From NCBI GenBank assembly GCA_964537075.1, contig CAZIBB010000003.1, forward strand, positions 1-39,626: a stretch of 39,626 nt of DNA, written 5' to 3'. Of the stretch, positions 1 to 7,910 are shown in pieces. Under the pieces are notes generated by a model that was not told the origin of the DNA, did no database searches, and saw only the letters and a list, made by a program, of their open reading frames with translations. The stretch's first letter is position 1. Every line of letters starts with the position of its first letter. Source of the stretch: CAYTED01 sp964537075. Lineage in GTDB: Bacteria; Patescibacteriota; Minisyncoccia; Moranbacterales; UBA1568. The translations under genes were made by a program, and so were the position numbers.

Positions 1-71
1 ATTGAGGGGAGGTGATACAAAAAATCAAACCCCTCCCTACCCTCCCCTTAGAAAAGGGAGGTGGCCCGAGG
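1..71. repeat. GC-rich inverted tract at the window edge
   Basis: The segment is made of alternating CCTCCC/CCCTCCCC and AGGGGAGG blocks. The part at about 42-62 can fold with a CTCCCCTT arm against AAAAGGGAGG. It lies directly downstream of the minus-strand DUF167 gene, so it may act as its terminator. It resembles the phrase-like repeats in other gaps of this window. Nothing to its left can be seen. Confidence 0.5.
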
Positions 72-293
72 CTACTTCGATACGAATACCTTCACCCGCC
101 CTTTGGCGCCGGAAACGAGCTCCAAAAGTGATGGCGCGATTTTCAAATGCTTCGCAAGGAGCTTTACCACCGCATCATTCGCTTTCCCATTCTCCGGAAC
201 AGTAGTGATACGCACGATATAAGTATCAGGGGAGATTTCCTCGATCGCATTGCGTCCCGACCTCGGAATAACCTTTACAAAAAACTTTCTCAT
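72..293 (-). CDS. DUF167 (YggU-type) family protein
   Basis: This 73-residue protein fits the small DUF167/YggU family in length and pattern: an N-terminal strand with VKVIPRSGRNAIEE, a central IVRITTVPENGKANDAV segment, and a C-terminal GAKGRVKVFV strand. The PENGKAN motif is the family signature. The fold is known from structures but the function is not established. It starts at the first Met of the frame. It is the last gene of the minus-strand series that begins with lepB, separated from nrdR by a palindromic repeat. The family assignment is secure; no role is claimed. Confidence 0.85.
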   Translation of the reverse strand: MRKFFVKVIPRSGRNAIEEISPDTYIVRITTVPENGKANDAVVKLLAKHLKIAPSLLELVSGAKGRVKVFVSK

Positions 294-304
294 ATACCAA
301 AAAA

Positions 305-366
305 TGTCATTCCGAGCTTGTCGAGGAATCTAGATCCCTCCACTCGCAGACTCGGTCGAGATGACA
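305..366. repeat. Palindromic repeat of the GTCATTCCGAG type
   Basis: It opens with TGTCATTCCGAG and closes with CTCGGTCGAGATGACA, so the ends are inverted copies; a GAGGAATCTAGATCC segment lies between. This matches a widely dispersed class of intergenic palindromes seen in many bacterial genomes (recognised from memory, not searched). It fills the gap between nrdR and the DUF167 gene and may stop or stabilise transcripts. Confidence 0.6.
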
Positions 367-375
367 ACAGAAGAT

Positions 376-834
376 CTACTCAGCACTGCCATCTAACTTC
401 TCAAGCGCCTTGAGAAAGCTCTTGGCACTGCCGAATGATTTATACACGCTTGCGAAACGGATATAGGCGACTTCATCCAGGTCTTTCAGTTTTTCCAACA
501 CCAGATTGCCGATATCCTTGCTTGGTATTTCCGCGACATGCCGTTCATGCAAGGTATATTCCACCTCTCCGATAATTTTCTCAATTTTCTCTTGTGCATT
601 CGGGCGCTTCTCAAAAGCCCGCTCAAGTCCATGCTCAATTTTTTTCCGATCATATTCTTCCTTGCGACCATCTTTCTTCACGATAGTCATACGAAACATT
701 TCCACTTCTTCGTATGTACTGAAGCGAGCCGAACATTTCTCGCATTCGCGCCGACGACGAGTCACGCGACCCTCCTGGGTATCGCGCGAATCAACGACCT
801 TGGTTTCCGTATGATTACAAAATGGACAGAGCAT
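376..834 (-). CDS. nrdR: Transcriptional repressor NrdR
   Basis: NrdR represses ribonucleotide reductase genes by binding NrdR boxes, with its ATP-cone sensing the ATP/dATP balance. The 152-residue length is typical. The N-terminal zinc ribbon has its four cysteines at positions 3, 6, 31 and 34 (CPFC and CEKC), with the usual VVDSR and RRRREC residues between. An ATP-cone domain follows from about residue 46, starting VEMFRMTIVKKDGRKE. It starts with MLCPFC, the canonical NrdR N-terminus. It lies downstream of ftsZ on the same strand, separated by a terminator and repeat region. No ribonucleotide reductase gene lies in this window, so its targets are elsewhere. Confidence 0.95.
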   Translation of the reverse strand: MLCPFCNHTETKVVDSRDTQEGRVTRRRRECEKCSARFSTYEEVEMFRMTIVKKDGRKEEYDRKKIEHGLERAFEKRPNAQEKIEKIIGEVEYTLHERHVAEIPSKDIGNLVLEKLKDLDEVAYIRFASVYKSFGSAKSFLKALEKLDGSAE

Positions 835-839
835 AGTTT

Positions 840-965
840 TGGGAAGAGATGAGAGGGTAGAGGGTAGAGGGTAGAGGTGAGGGGATTTTTTTCAAATAAC
901 GGTTGTTCCGCTTCTTGAGCGGTGCGTCCGCTGTTAAAAATTCAGAGGTTAGAGGTGAGAGACAA
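840..965. repeat. Degenerate heptanucleotide tracts around a palindrome
   Basis: The unit GTAGAGG repeats in tandem at about 849-884. A related purine-rich tract (TCAGAGG, TTAGAGG) follows at 942-963. Between them sits the GCGG-type palindrome at 898-935. Pyrimidine-rich versions (CTCTCAT-like) reappear near 1020 and 1115-1143. The gap between nrdR and ftsZ (835-1146) holds only these repeats and the ftsZ terminator; no gene is visible. Confidence 0.65.
898..935 (+). repeat. GCGG-type palindromic element, copy 1
   Basis: The left arm is CGGTTGTTCCGC and the right arm is GCGGTGCGTCCGC followed by TGTT, with a short spacer. It matches the other copies at 5554-5612, 13041-13076, 18111-18174, 18205-18223 and 23991-24026. 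The left arm carries one change (TTG for TCG). Confidence 0.7.
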
Positions 966-1081
966 AAAAGCAATGAAAAGCTTGATTATTCCATTTCCAT
1001 TCTATTTCCTAAACTCCAAGTTCTCATCTCTTCTTTATATCCTTATCTTAGAGCGAATACGAATCATTGCCAAGGCATACG

Positions 1082-1104
1082 AAAAAAAGGCTTCCTCAAG
1101 CCTT
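1082..1104 (-). terminator. Intrinsic terminator of ftsZ
   Basis: A 7-bp stem (AAGGCTT pairing with AAGCCTT on the plus strand) with a 4-nt loop is followed on the minus strand by a run of seven T. It lies about 43 nt past the ftsZ stop codon. Confidence 0.75.
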
Positions 1105-1146
1105 CTTTTTTCTTCTCTCTCAGCTCAAAACTCTCATCTCTTCTGA

Positions 1147-2403
1147 TTATTTCTTCATCTTCCTCCGGATGAAAGCGGGGATTTCGAGATCATCGTCATC
1201 TTCCGTGATTTCCTTCGTTTCATTCCGAAGGGAGAATGATCGTGGCTGAATCTTCTCCTCGATGATAAGCGGGGTCGACTCGATTGTACGCGTCGGAAAG
1301 GCAATCCGTTCCTCAGGAATACCGAAATCCTCAACAGGAATGCCCGGTTCAGGGAGATTATCTTCCTCGTCACGAAGAGACCGAACTGTCGGATTGTGAT
1401 TCGAAGACGGCACGCGGGTGAGCAATCCTGCCGGAGCCTCCTTGATACGGGCGGTATCGAAACCGGTGGCCACCACCGTGATTTTCAGTTCGCCCTTCCG
1501 GATATTGTCATTGACGGCTGTCCCGAAGATGACCTTGGCATTCGGATCGATGGTTTCGGTGATAATGTTCGCCGCCTCATGCACCTCGAGCATGGTGATG
1601 TCCGGACCGGAAATATTGAGGAGCACTCCCTTGGCGCCATCGATAGAAAGCTCCAGGAGCGGACTATTGATCGCTGCCTTGGCCGCCTCTACCGCACGAT
1701 TCTCACCGCTCGCGACGCCGATACCCATGAGGGCGCTTCCACTGTCCTGCATGATGGCACGCACATCGGCGAAATCGACATTCACTTCCCCGGGATTGGT
1801 GATGAGATCGGAAATGCCTTCGACACCCTGCCGGAGCACATCGTCCACGATACGAAAGGCGGAAATCAGAGTCGTCTTGCGATCAATCACGGAAAGCAGT
1901 CGGTCATTCGGAATAGTAATGAGTGCATCCACACGATCACGGAGATTTTCCAAAGACTCCTCGGCGATAGCACGCCGCTGGGCTCCTTCGAAAGAAAATG
2001 GTTTGGTCACGACCGCGACCGTCAGCGCCCCGAGTTCCTTGGCCGTCTCCGCGACAATCGGCGCGGCACCCGAACCGGTTCCTCCTCCGAGTCCGCAGGC
2101 AACAAATACCATATCCGCACCTTTCAATACCTCTTGGATTTCATCGCGATTTTCCTCAGCGGCCTGACGCCCCACTTCCGGATTCATTCCCGCTCCCAGT
2201 CCCTTGGTCAGGTTTTTTCCGATATGTACTTTTTCATTCGCTTTCGAATGATGAAGCGCCTGTGCATCCGTATTGATGGCGACAAACTCAACGCCCTTAA
2301 TCTTCGAATCGATCATCCGTGAAATAGCGTTTCCACCTGATCCACCCACACCAACCACCTTGATCTTCGCAAACGTTTCGATATCCGGTTTGATTTCAGC
2401 CAT
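1147..2403 (-). CDS. ftsZ: Cell division protein FtsZ
   Basis: FtsZ is the tubulin-like GTPase that forms the cytokinetic Z ring on the inner face of the membrane. The protein has 418 residues. The GTP-binding region starts with VVGVGGSGGNA near residue 16, and the tubulin signature GGGTGSG is at 106-112. The T7 catalytic loop appears as NVDFADVR at about 205. A variable linker of roughly 85 residues leads to a conserved C-terminal tail (EIPAFIRRKMKK), the docking peptide for FtsA and other partners. It starts at MAEIKPDIETFAKIKVVG. ftsA lies just upstream on the same strand, the classical order, with a palindromic repeat between them. All core motifs are intact. Confidence 0.98.
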   Translation of the reverse strand: MAEIKPDIETFAKIKVVGVGGSGGNAISRMIDSKIKGVEFVAINTDAQALHHSKANEKVHIGKNLTKGLGAGMNPEVGRQAAEENRDEIQEVLKGADMVFVACGLGGGTGSGAAPIVAETAKELGALTVAVVTKPFSFEGAQRRAIAEESLENLRDRVDALITIPNDRLLSVIDRKTTLISAFRIVDDVLRQGVEGISDLITNPGEVNVDFADVRAIMQDSGSALMGIGVASGENRAVEAAKAAINSPLLELSIDGAKGVLLNISGPDITMLEVHEAANIITETIDPNAKVIFGTAVNDNIRKGELKITVVATGFDTARIKEAPAGLLTRVPSSNHNPTVRSLRDEEDNLPEPGIPVEDFGIPEERIAFPTRTIESTPLIIEEKIQPRSFSLRNETKEITEDDDDLEIPAFIRRKMKK

Positions 2404-2430
2404 AGAGATGTGTTCTCACACTAAATTAAT

Positions 2431-2512
2431 AAATGGTATTGACCCTGTGTTACCGTCGCTCGCTCGAAAGTGAAAGTAAGAACTTTCACTTTACTCACTC
2501 GCTAGGTAATAA
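2431..2512. repeat. TTACC-bounded palindrome with nested insertion, copy 1
   Basis: The segment shares about 36 bases (aaatgnnatt... to CTCGCTCG) with a second copy at 16972. In that copy TTACCG and CGGTAA pair directly. Here a palindrome (AAAGTGAAAGT, 4-nt loop, ACTTTCACTTT) plus a repeated CTCACTCGCT separates the two ends. The element fills the ftsA-ftsZ gap, upstream of ftsZ. Confidence 0.65.
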
Positions 2513-2607
2513 TCTTTGATAGACTACTCTATCACGATAAAAAAACCGATGTCAAGCGGGTTTTCTCTTTATTTCTGTGTTTGTTTTTATTGCTCTGACA
2601 GACTCCT

Positions 2608-3867
2608 TTATGGAAGAAATCGATCGGAAATCTTTTTAGCCTTCTTCCCCCACTCTACCATTATTTTCGGTACAAAATCAATAATACTTGAGTTTGAGGC
2701 TTGAATTCCACCTTTTTCATTATCCCGAGCGAGAAGAAGTGCACCAACCGCAACAGAAAAATCTGGGGAATCCACCTGATCAAAAACCCCTCCAAGAGGC
2801 TCCGGATATCCTACATGTACCGGCAAACGCAGGACATCCTTGGCAAGTTCGATCGATCCTGGGAGAAGCGAAGCTCCCCCGGTGAGAATGGCTCCACCAG
2901 GAAGTAATCCGTCCTTTCCTATTTTTTTCAATTCCTCATTGACGAATTGAAAGATCTCTTCCAATCGTGCTTCGATAATTTCTCCGATATGTCTCCTCGA
3001 CACGACTCCATCTTCATTGGTATCAAATTTCGACAAATCTATTTCTTCACGACGATCGATGGATTCAGAAAGAGCATGACCGTACGAAAGCTTCACCGCC
3101 TCAGCGACCTCTATCGAAGTACGGAGTCCGATAGCGATGTCGTTCGTGATATGACCGCCGCCGATCGGAATAGCCGCCACATGGAGGAGTTCTCCTTCTT
3201 CGAATACCGCAATTGATGTTGCTCCGCTCCCGATGATGACCAAAACGACGCCAAGATCCTTCTGCTTCTCGGTCAGGACGGATTGAGCGGCTGCCAGCGG
3301 CGCCGCCACCACGAAATCAAAATTTATTTTCGCTATTTCAAAGAGGCGGCTCGCGCTCCGTGACGGCATACTCCCCATACCGATGACGAGCGCGCTCACC
3401 TCGAGTCGCACACCCTTGAGTCCGATAGGGTCACGGAGATTTTTTTGATCATCCAGACGAAATCCGCGCGGGAATATGTGGAGAATTTCCTGATTCGGCG
3501 AGAGTGTCGCCCGAGCATGCGCTTCACCGAGGACGCGCTCGACATCGTCAGAAGCGACTTCCCCGTCGGCACGACCGATGGCCACGACTCCCTGCGAAGC
3601 CTCGCAAAACATATCCGCTCCGGACAATGCTACCGTCACCGCATCAACGCGTACTCCTGACATGTGTTCGGCCCGTTCAATGGCGGAAAGCAGCGCCTTG
3701 GCCGCTTCTTCGGGATTCGTTATCGTACCACGGCGAATACCGGCGGCAGGAACGCTCCCGACACCAATGATGCGCAGTGGGAGTTTGGATTCAGCTTCCT
3801 CACCAATGACGACTCTGAATTGAGAAGATCCCAAATCAACACCAGTAAAGATTTCTTTTTTTGCCAT
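2608..3867 (-). CDS. ftsA: Cell division protein FtsA
   Basis: FtsA is the actin-like ATPase that anchors FtsZ to the membrane and recruits later division proteins. The protein has 419 residues from the chosen start MAKKEIFTGVDLGSS; a Met six codons upstream is less likely because the family begins close to the phosphate-1 motif. Visible motifs are the phosphate-1 loop (GVDLGSSQFRVV), a SHS2/1C-like domain with GVRVDAVTVALSG, the phosphate-2 loop (VVLVIIGSGATSIAVFE) and the adenosine loop (GGAILTGGASLLPG). The final residues (KKAKKISDRFLP) could form the short amphipathic membrane helix. It precedes ftsZ on the same strand and probably shares a transcript with ybeY and dgkA. Confidence 0.96.
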   Translation of the reverse strand: MAKKEIFTGVDLGSSQFRVVIGEEAESKLPLRIIGVGSVPAAGIRRGTITNPEEAAKALLSAIERAEHMSGVRVDAVTVALSGADMFCEASQGVVAIGRADGEVASDDVERVLGEAHARATLSPNQEILHIFPRGFRLDDQKNLRDPIGLKGVRLEVSALVIGMGSMPSRSASRLFEIAKINFDFVVAAPLAAAQSVLTEKQKDLGVVLVIIGSGATSIAVFEEGELLHVAAIPIGGGHITNDIAIGLRTSIEVAEAVKLSYGHALSESIDRREEIDLSKFDTNEDGVVSRRHIGEIIEARLEEIFQFVNEELKKIGKDGLLPGGAILTGGASLLPGSIELAKDVLRLPVHVGYPEPLGGVFDQVDSPDFSVAVGALLLARDNEKGGIQASNSSIIDFVPKIMVEWGKKAKKISDRFLP

Positions 3868-3948
3868 ATAAAATAGACACAACAATTCAGTAACCGGGCA
3901 CGGTATATACTCATCAGTATACCCTAAAAAATGCCCTCCGTAAAAAAA

Positions 3949-4308
3949 TCAATGAAAGAGTGCACTTATTCGGGGGAAAAAAATGATACATCCGATAAGA
4001 ACCGCCAAAAGAGAGCTCATCAGGACAGCCGCTGCCATGATATCCTTCACGACCTTGGCATAGGGATGCACGCACGGTTTCATCATGTCGACCAGTCGCT
4101 CGACGGCCGTATTGAGCAATTCCAAAGCGAGCACGATACAGACCATGATGATAAGGAATGACTGCTCGGTCGGAGAAAGACGGAAGAGCAATGCGGCGAC
4201 AAGAACCATCGCCGCGAAGATGACCTCTATCTGAAAGTTATGTTCATGACGAAAAGTGTACGAGAGGCCGCGCAGGGCATAACGAAGGCTTCGGGAAAAT
4301 TTTTGCAT
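3949..4308 (-). CDS. dgkA: Diacylglycerol kinase / undecaprenol kinase, DgkA type
   Basis: This small integral membrane kinase phosphorylates diacylglycerol or, in many bacteria, undecaprenol, feeding the lipid carrier cycle of cell-wall synthesis. The start at 4308 (MQKFSRSLRYALRGL) gives 119 residues, the normal family length, and lies just after the ybeY stop codon at 4313. Family motifs are visible: the N-terminal amphipathic RSLRYALRGLSYTFRHEHNF, then ELLNTAVERLVD with the catalytic glutamate, and the KVVKDIMAAAVLM helix. Three membrane segments are predicted. A longer reading to 4614 overlaps ybeY and is not supported. The substrate cannot be told from sequence. Confidence 0.92.
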   Translation of the reverse strand: MQKFSRSLRYALRGLSYTFRHEHNFQIEVIFAAMVLVAALLFRLSPTEQSFLIIMVCIVLALELLNTAVERLVDMMKPCVHPYAKVVKDIMAAAVLMSSLLAVLIGCIIFFPRISALFH

Positions 4309-4312
4309 ATGT

Positions 4313-4822
4313 TTACAGGGTTTGTTTCGAATCTTTTTTGTTTTTTGAATATTTTTTCTTCGTCGGGTTTGAAACGCATCGGGAAACGACTTGCTCCTGA
4401 ATGCCGAACATACGTTCACCATGACGAAAGCCCAATAAATGTAGAATACCATGAGAAATGATAAATGACATCTCCGTTTCAAGGGATACCTTGTCCATCT
4501 TGGCCGATCGCTCGATAAAGGGCACCGAAAAAATAAGTTCGCCAAGAAAAATATCATTTGATATCTCACGACCGAGAGCGACCTTGCTTTTGTATTCATG
4601 AAAAGAAAGAACATCCGTCGTCTTATCCTTCCCGCGATATTCGCGATTCAGTCTCTGTATCTCCGCATCATCCGTCGCCACCATACTCACATTTATATTC
4701 TTCCCCTCAAGCTCCGACATCGAAGCACATGCAAGGGTTTCTTCAAATACGCACGTAAAAAAAGACTTGGGAAGTTTTTTCCCCTGCCCTTTCTGAAAAA
4801 TAATATCGAGAGTCAATTTCAT
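4313..4822 (-). CDS. ybeY: Endoribonuclease YbeY (rRNA maturation factor)
   Basis: YbeY is a zinc metalloendoribonuclease used in 16S rRNA 3'-end maturation and ribosome quality control. Starting at MKLTLDIIF (4822) it has 169 residues. The zinc site is seen as HGILHLLGFRHG, matching the family HGxLHLxGxxH pattern, and the upstream NREYRGKDKTTDVLSFH is the other conserved block. The C-terminus extends about 25 lysine/serine-rich residues past the zinc motif. It is followed within a few bases by dgkA, a pairing common in many bacteria, and then ftsA. An upstream Met (4855) would add 11 residues and is less likely. Confidence 0.95.
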   Translation of the reverse strand: MKLTLDIIFQKGQGKKLPKSFFTCVFEETLACASMSELEGKNINVSMVATDDAEIQRLNREYRGKDKTTDVLSFHEYKSKVALGREISNDIFLGELIFSVPFIERSAKMDKVSLETEMSFIISHGILHLLGFRHGERMFGIQEQVVSRCVSNPTKKKYSKNKKDSKQTL

Positions 4823-4873
4823 ACAAAAAGACAAAGGCGTTACGAAAAGAATCAAACACCGAGAATCGTCATT

Positions 4874-4953
4874 GGAAACTTAATCCGAAAAGATTTTTCG
4901 CCAGTCCGGCGACCGTTAACCGGCAAGAAAAATATTATTCGGATTAAGTCTCC
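4874..4953. repeat. 80-bp palindrome between yqeY and ybeY
   Basis: The ends at 4874-4889 and 4938-4953 pair over 16 bases with one mismatch (ACTTAATCCGAA against TTCGGATTAAGT). Inside, GATTTTTC and GAAAAATATT pair again, around a CCGG...CCGG core. There is no T-run next to it, so it is not a simple terminator. It has the size and form of a small non-autonomous palindromic element. Confidence 0.65.
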
Positions 4954-4986
4954 AACAAAAGAGTATATCTGGTTTACAAAAAAATC

Positions 4987-5439
4987 TTAAGCAAGTAATT
5001 TCTCCGCGATAACGCGAATAACATTCCCATCCGCCTGGCCGGCGACCTTCTTCATGGCGACCCCCATGACCTTCCCGAGGGCATCCTTGCCGGTCGCACC
5101 GGTCTCCGTGATGGCCTCGCGAACCAGGCGCTCCACTTCGGCCTCCGGCATCTGGGCAGGAAGATACACCTCAATCAAGGCAAGTTCCGCCTGCTCTTTC
5201 TCCACCAAATCAGTGCGATTGGCCGCCTGAAACTCCGTGATACTGTCCTTTCGCTGCTTGGCAATGCGTTTGATCACGGCAAGCACTTCCTCATCAGAAA
5301 GTTCCGCCGCTGATTTCCGCTTCTCGATAGCCTCGTTTTTTATGGCACTTTGGATGAAACGGATAGTATCGCGACGGAAACTGTCCCCCGACTTCATCGC
5401 GGCCTTCAATTCTTCCATCATCTGTTGCACGAGAGGCAT
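4987..5439 (-). CDS. yqeY: GatB/YqeY domain protein
   Basis: The 150-residue length and sequence match the free-standing YqeY family, which is related to the tail domain of GatB, the amidotransferase subunit that makes Gln-tRNA and Asn-tRNA. Seen are the N-terminal MKSGDSFRRDTIRFIQSAIKN helix region, the KRIAKQRKDSITEF segment, and the C-terminal TGKDALGKVMGVAMKKVAGQADG block that is typical of the family. The role of stand-alone YqeY is not established; a tRNA-binding role is suspected from the GatB link. The first Met of the frame fits the family start. It is followed by the 80-bp palindrome and then ybeY. Confidence 0.9.
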   Translation of the reverse strand: MPLVQQMMEELKAAMKSGDSFRRDTIRFIQSAIKNEAIEKRKSAAELSDEEVLAVIKRIAKQRKDSITEFQAANRTDLVEKEQAELALIEVYLPAQMPEAEVERLVREAITETGATGKDALGKVMGVAMKKVAGQADGNVIRVIAEKLLA

Positions 5440-5490
5440 ATGTTTGAAAAAAATATTATCATTTATACGCCCAGTGTAGCTGAAAATAGA

Positions 5491-5522
5491 ACAAAAAGAA
5501 AGAGCCTCCCAGTGCTCTTTCT
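5491..5522 (-). terminator. Intrinsic terminator between rpsU and yqeY
   Basis: A 9-bp stem (AGAAAGAGC with GCTCTTTCT) around an 8-nt loop is followed on the minus strand by a T-run (plus-strand A-run at 5493-5497). It would end transcripts coming from rpsU. Confidence 0.7.
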
Positions 5523-5669
5523 TCTAAACTCTATCATCTATTCTACCACAAAAAACAGCGGTCTCCGCCATCCGTCAACTGACGGAGGCGGATCAAAAGC
5601 GGAACGACCGTGTTTTTTTTCTTCTCTATCTTCTAACTTCTAAACTCTATTTTCTATTCTCTCACCTCT
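5514..5669. repeat. Heptanucleotide tracts enclosing a GCGG palindrome
   Basis: At 5621-5669 there are seven consecutive seven-base units, each ending in TCT (for example ATCTTCT, AACTTCT, AAACTCT). A related tract lies at 5514-5548. The right tract runs almost into the rpsU stop codon at 5672. The GCGG-type palindrome (5554-5612) sits between the two. The gap 5440-5671 holds nothing else except the terminator. Confidence 0.75.
5554..5612 (-). repeat. GCGG-type palindromic element, copy 2 (nested insert)
   Basis: On the minus strand it starts with ACGGTCGTTCCGC and ends with CCGCTGTT, but about 35 bases separate the arms. That insert is itself a palindrome (TCCGTCA with TGACGGA, flanked by CCGCC and GGCGG). 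The right arm is shortened to CCGCTGTT. Confidence 0.65.
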
Positions 5670-5671
5670 CA

Positions 5672-5926
5672 CTAATCGTTCAGGTGCTTCTTGATATCGC
5701 GAAGGGTCTCGTCGGTGAATTTTCCAAGTTTCTTCATACGATCGATCTGCTTGCGGATTTTCACTTTATAGAGAGCCTCATTGCGACGCTTCGGCTTACT
5801 TTTTTCTACTTGCTTAAAGCGTCCCTTGCGAGCTTTTTGAAGGACACCGCTCTGCTGGATGCGGCGAGAAAAACGCCGAATCAAACTTTCCGGTGCTTCT
5901 TTCTCTTTTCGTTTAATTTCAATCAT
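5672..5926 (-). CDS. rpsU: 30S ribosomal protein bS21
   Basis: bS21 is a small basic protein of the 30S subunit that acts in translation initiation. At 84 residues it is a little longer than the 70-residue enterobacterial form. The conserved ESLIRRFSRRIQQSGVL region is at residues 13-29, then a Lys/Arg-rich helix, and an extended C-terminal tail (KKLGKFTDETLRDIKKHLND). The ribosome binding site is the strongest in this part of the window: AAAGGAGG seven bases before the ATG, as expected for a ribosomal protein gene. Its stop codon abuts a heptanucleotide tract. Confidence 0.93.
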   Translation of the reverse strand: MIEIKRKEKEAPESLIRRFSRRIQQSGVLQKARKGRFKQVEKSKPKRRNEALYKVKIRKQIDRMKKLGKFTDETLRDIKKHLND

Positions 5927-6000
5927 AGAGTACCTCCTTTCCTATTTTTCCACTCAGGGAAAATCTACATAATGAGCACTCGCTCAGCATTATCACCAAA

Positions 6001-6348
6001 TTATACAGGGTGAATATCTTCCGTCAGTCTTGCTCCGCCGATCAGATGAAGATGGATATGATTCACTTCCTGTCCTCCGTCATGGCCGGTACGGAAGAGT
6101 AGCTTATACCCTTTTTCGGAAATGTTCAAGTCTTTCGCGATCCGCTTGGCCACGAGTATCATCTTACCCAGAAGTGGAGCGTCAGCAGTCTCGAGATCAT
6201 TGATCGACTCGATTTCCCGCTTGGGAATGATAAGTATATGCACCGGCGCCAACGGATGAATATCCCTGAAGGCGAGGATTTCCTCGTCCTCATAGAGGAT
6301 ATCCGCCGGAATTTCCTTGCGAATAATTTTCGAAAATATCGTCTCCAT
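6001..6348 (-). CDS. HIT family hydrolase (HinT-like)
   Basis: HIT proteins hydrolyse nucleoside phosphoramidates and related nucleotides. The 115-residue length matches the HinT branch. The histidine triad is seen near residue 97 as NHIHLHLIGG. The N-terminal METIFSKIIRKEIPADILYED and PLAPVHILIIPKREIESI blocks are typical of the family. It follows hisS on the same strand after 38 bases, so the two may be cotranscribed. Substrate is unknown, but the family assignment is secure. Confidence 0.94.
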   Translation of the reverse strand: METIFSKIIRKEIPADILYEDEEILAFRDIHPLAPVHILIIPKREIESINDLETADAPLLGKMILVAKRIAKDLNISEKGYKLLFRTGHDGGQEVNHIHLHLIGGARLTEDIHPV

Positions 6349-6386
6349 CTTATTTTGACATTTGTAATTTGAGCTTTGACATTGGT

Positions 6387-7871
6387 CTATATGTCTACTT
6401 CATCTTCATCCTCAATGTGCACAGGCACCTTGGCCGACATATCGGTATTGCTCTTCAGGATTTTCTTAATAGCGAGCACGAGCCGATCCTGATTCACTGT
6501 TTCCTGCGTACCGGAAATCATATCCTTTACGATAGCCGTCCCATCGAGTGCCTCTTTCTGGCCGATGATCGCGGTAATTTCCACGCCCAAACGATTCGCC
6601 ACGCGGAGCTGCGACTTGAGACTTCCCCGCCCGAAGCTTTCCGCTGTCAAAATACCGTTTTTCTCCAGATCGGCGAACAGTCGCAGACTTTTCTTCTTCG
6701 CGAGATCACCGAGCTGTGCGAGAAACACCCGAGGCTTCGGCTCCTCATGCGGCTTCACCTGGGTCCGCTTCATTTCAAGCACGATCCGATCGAGGCCAAG
6801 ACCAAATCCAATGGCCGGTGTCGGTTCTCCGCCGAGCGATTCCACCAGACGATCATATCGTCCACCACCACCGAGCGAATAATTCTTTCCGTCCTTATCC
6901 GTCGAACGAATCTCAAAAACGGTCCGCGAATAATAATCAAGTCCCCGTACGAGGCGAGTATTGATCGAGTAGGGAATTTCCAATTCATCGAGATATTCCA
7001 GAAGCCGCTTGAAGTGAAGCCGCGAATCGTCATCGAGATAATCGATCGACTGAGGCGCGGAGAGAGTAAGTTGTGCGCACTTGTCTTCCTTGCAATCGAG
7101 GATACGCATCGGGCTCACGGAGAGACGCTCCCGACAATTCTGACAAAGCTTGTGCCGCTGAGATTCGAGAAATTTCAGGAGCACCCGCTCATAATCACGG
7201 CGCGATTCCCGAGTACCGATGCTATTCACCTGAAACTCGATATTTTTCAATCCCAGATCCTTCACCACGCGAGAAGCGAGCTGAATGATATGTGCATCGA
7301 GAATCGGATCCAATTCCCCAAATATATCGAAGTTCGCCTGCCAGTGTTCACGATACCGACCTTCCTGAGGTCGATCATAACGAAAAACCGGACCCATGGT
7401 GAAAAGTCGGATCGGTTTTGGAAGCACACCCATGCCATGCTGGATAAAGGCTCGACACAACCCGGCCGTCATCTCGGGACGAAGCGCCACCCGATCGCCT
7501 CCCCTCGTATTAAAAAGATAAATTTCTTTATCAATGATATCTGTTCCCACTCCGATGCTTCGAAGATAGAGATGTGCATATTCCACCGTCGGAAGATCGA
7601 TACGACGAAAACCGTATTCTTCGGAAGCCTTGATCAGGATGCGCCGAGTGCGCTCCCAATACGGCTGTTCATCGGGCAGTATATCGCGCATCCCGCGAAG
7701 TGTCTGCATGAGCAATTCGCCCTCCAAAATCGAAGCATTACCGGACTTCCTTGAAACCTCCTTCGCAGAAACCGATTTCTTTGTCACCGCCGATTTTTTC
7801 ACCTCTTTCTTCGGAGGCGAATTCGGAGCTGATGATTTTACAGGAGGCTTCTTCGTTTTCTTCTCTGTCAT
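6387..7871 (-). CDS. hisS: Histidyl-tRNA synthetase
   Basis: HisRS is the class II synthetase that charges tRNA-His. Motif 1 region, LRGMRDILP, motif 2 (RPEMTAGLCRAFIQ, then FRYDRPQEGRYREHWQ), the HisA motif LVRGLDYYSRTVFEI and motif 3 (PAIGFGLGLDRIVLEM) are all present, followed by the C-terminal anticodon-binding domain. The open frame gives 494 residues, with about 54 extra lysine/serine/proline-rich residues ahead of the usual N-terminus. A second candidate start at 7709 (MQTLRGMRDILP) has a GGAGG about 11 bases upstream and gives 440 residues, the usual family length. Both starts are plausible. lepB lies upstream and a HIT gene downstream on the same strand. Confidence 0.95.
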   Translation of the reverse strand: MTEKKTKKPPVKSSAPNSPPKKEVKKSAVTKKSVSAKEVSRKSGNASILEGELLMQTLRGMRDILPDEQPYWERTRRILIKASEEYGFRRIDLPTVEYAHLYLRSIGVGTDIIDKEIYLFNTRGGDRVALRPEMTAGLCRAFIQHGMGVLPKPIRLFTMGPVFRYDRPQEGRYREHWQANFDIFGELDPILDAHIIQLASRVVKDLGLKNIEFQVNSIGTRESRRDYERVLLKFLESQRHKLCQNCRERLSVSPMRILDCKEDKCAQLTLSAPQSIDYLDDDSRLHFKRLLEYLDELEIPYSINTRLVRGLDYYSRTVFEIRSTDKDGKNYSLGGGGRYDRLVESLGGEPTPAIGFGLGLDRIVLEMKRTQVKPHEEPKPRVFLAQLGDLAKKKSLRLFADLEKNGILTAESFGRGSLKSQLRVANRLGVEITAIIGQKEALDGTAIVKDMISGTQETVNQDRLVLAIKKILKSNTDMSAKVPVHIEDEDEVDI

Positions 7872-7910
7872 ATTCGTTCAGATCATGAATTAAGAAATGT
7901 GTCTGCTCGC

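Noticed and set aside
1396..2322. Open frame of 308 codons on the plus strand
   Set aside because: It is antisense to ftsZ; the FtsZ product is certain.
6369..7754. Open frame of 461 codons on the plus strand
   Set aside because: It is antisense to hisS, whose synthetase motifs are unambiguous.
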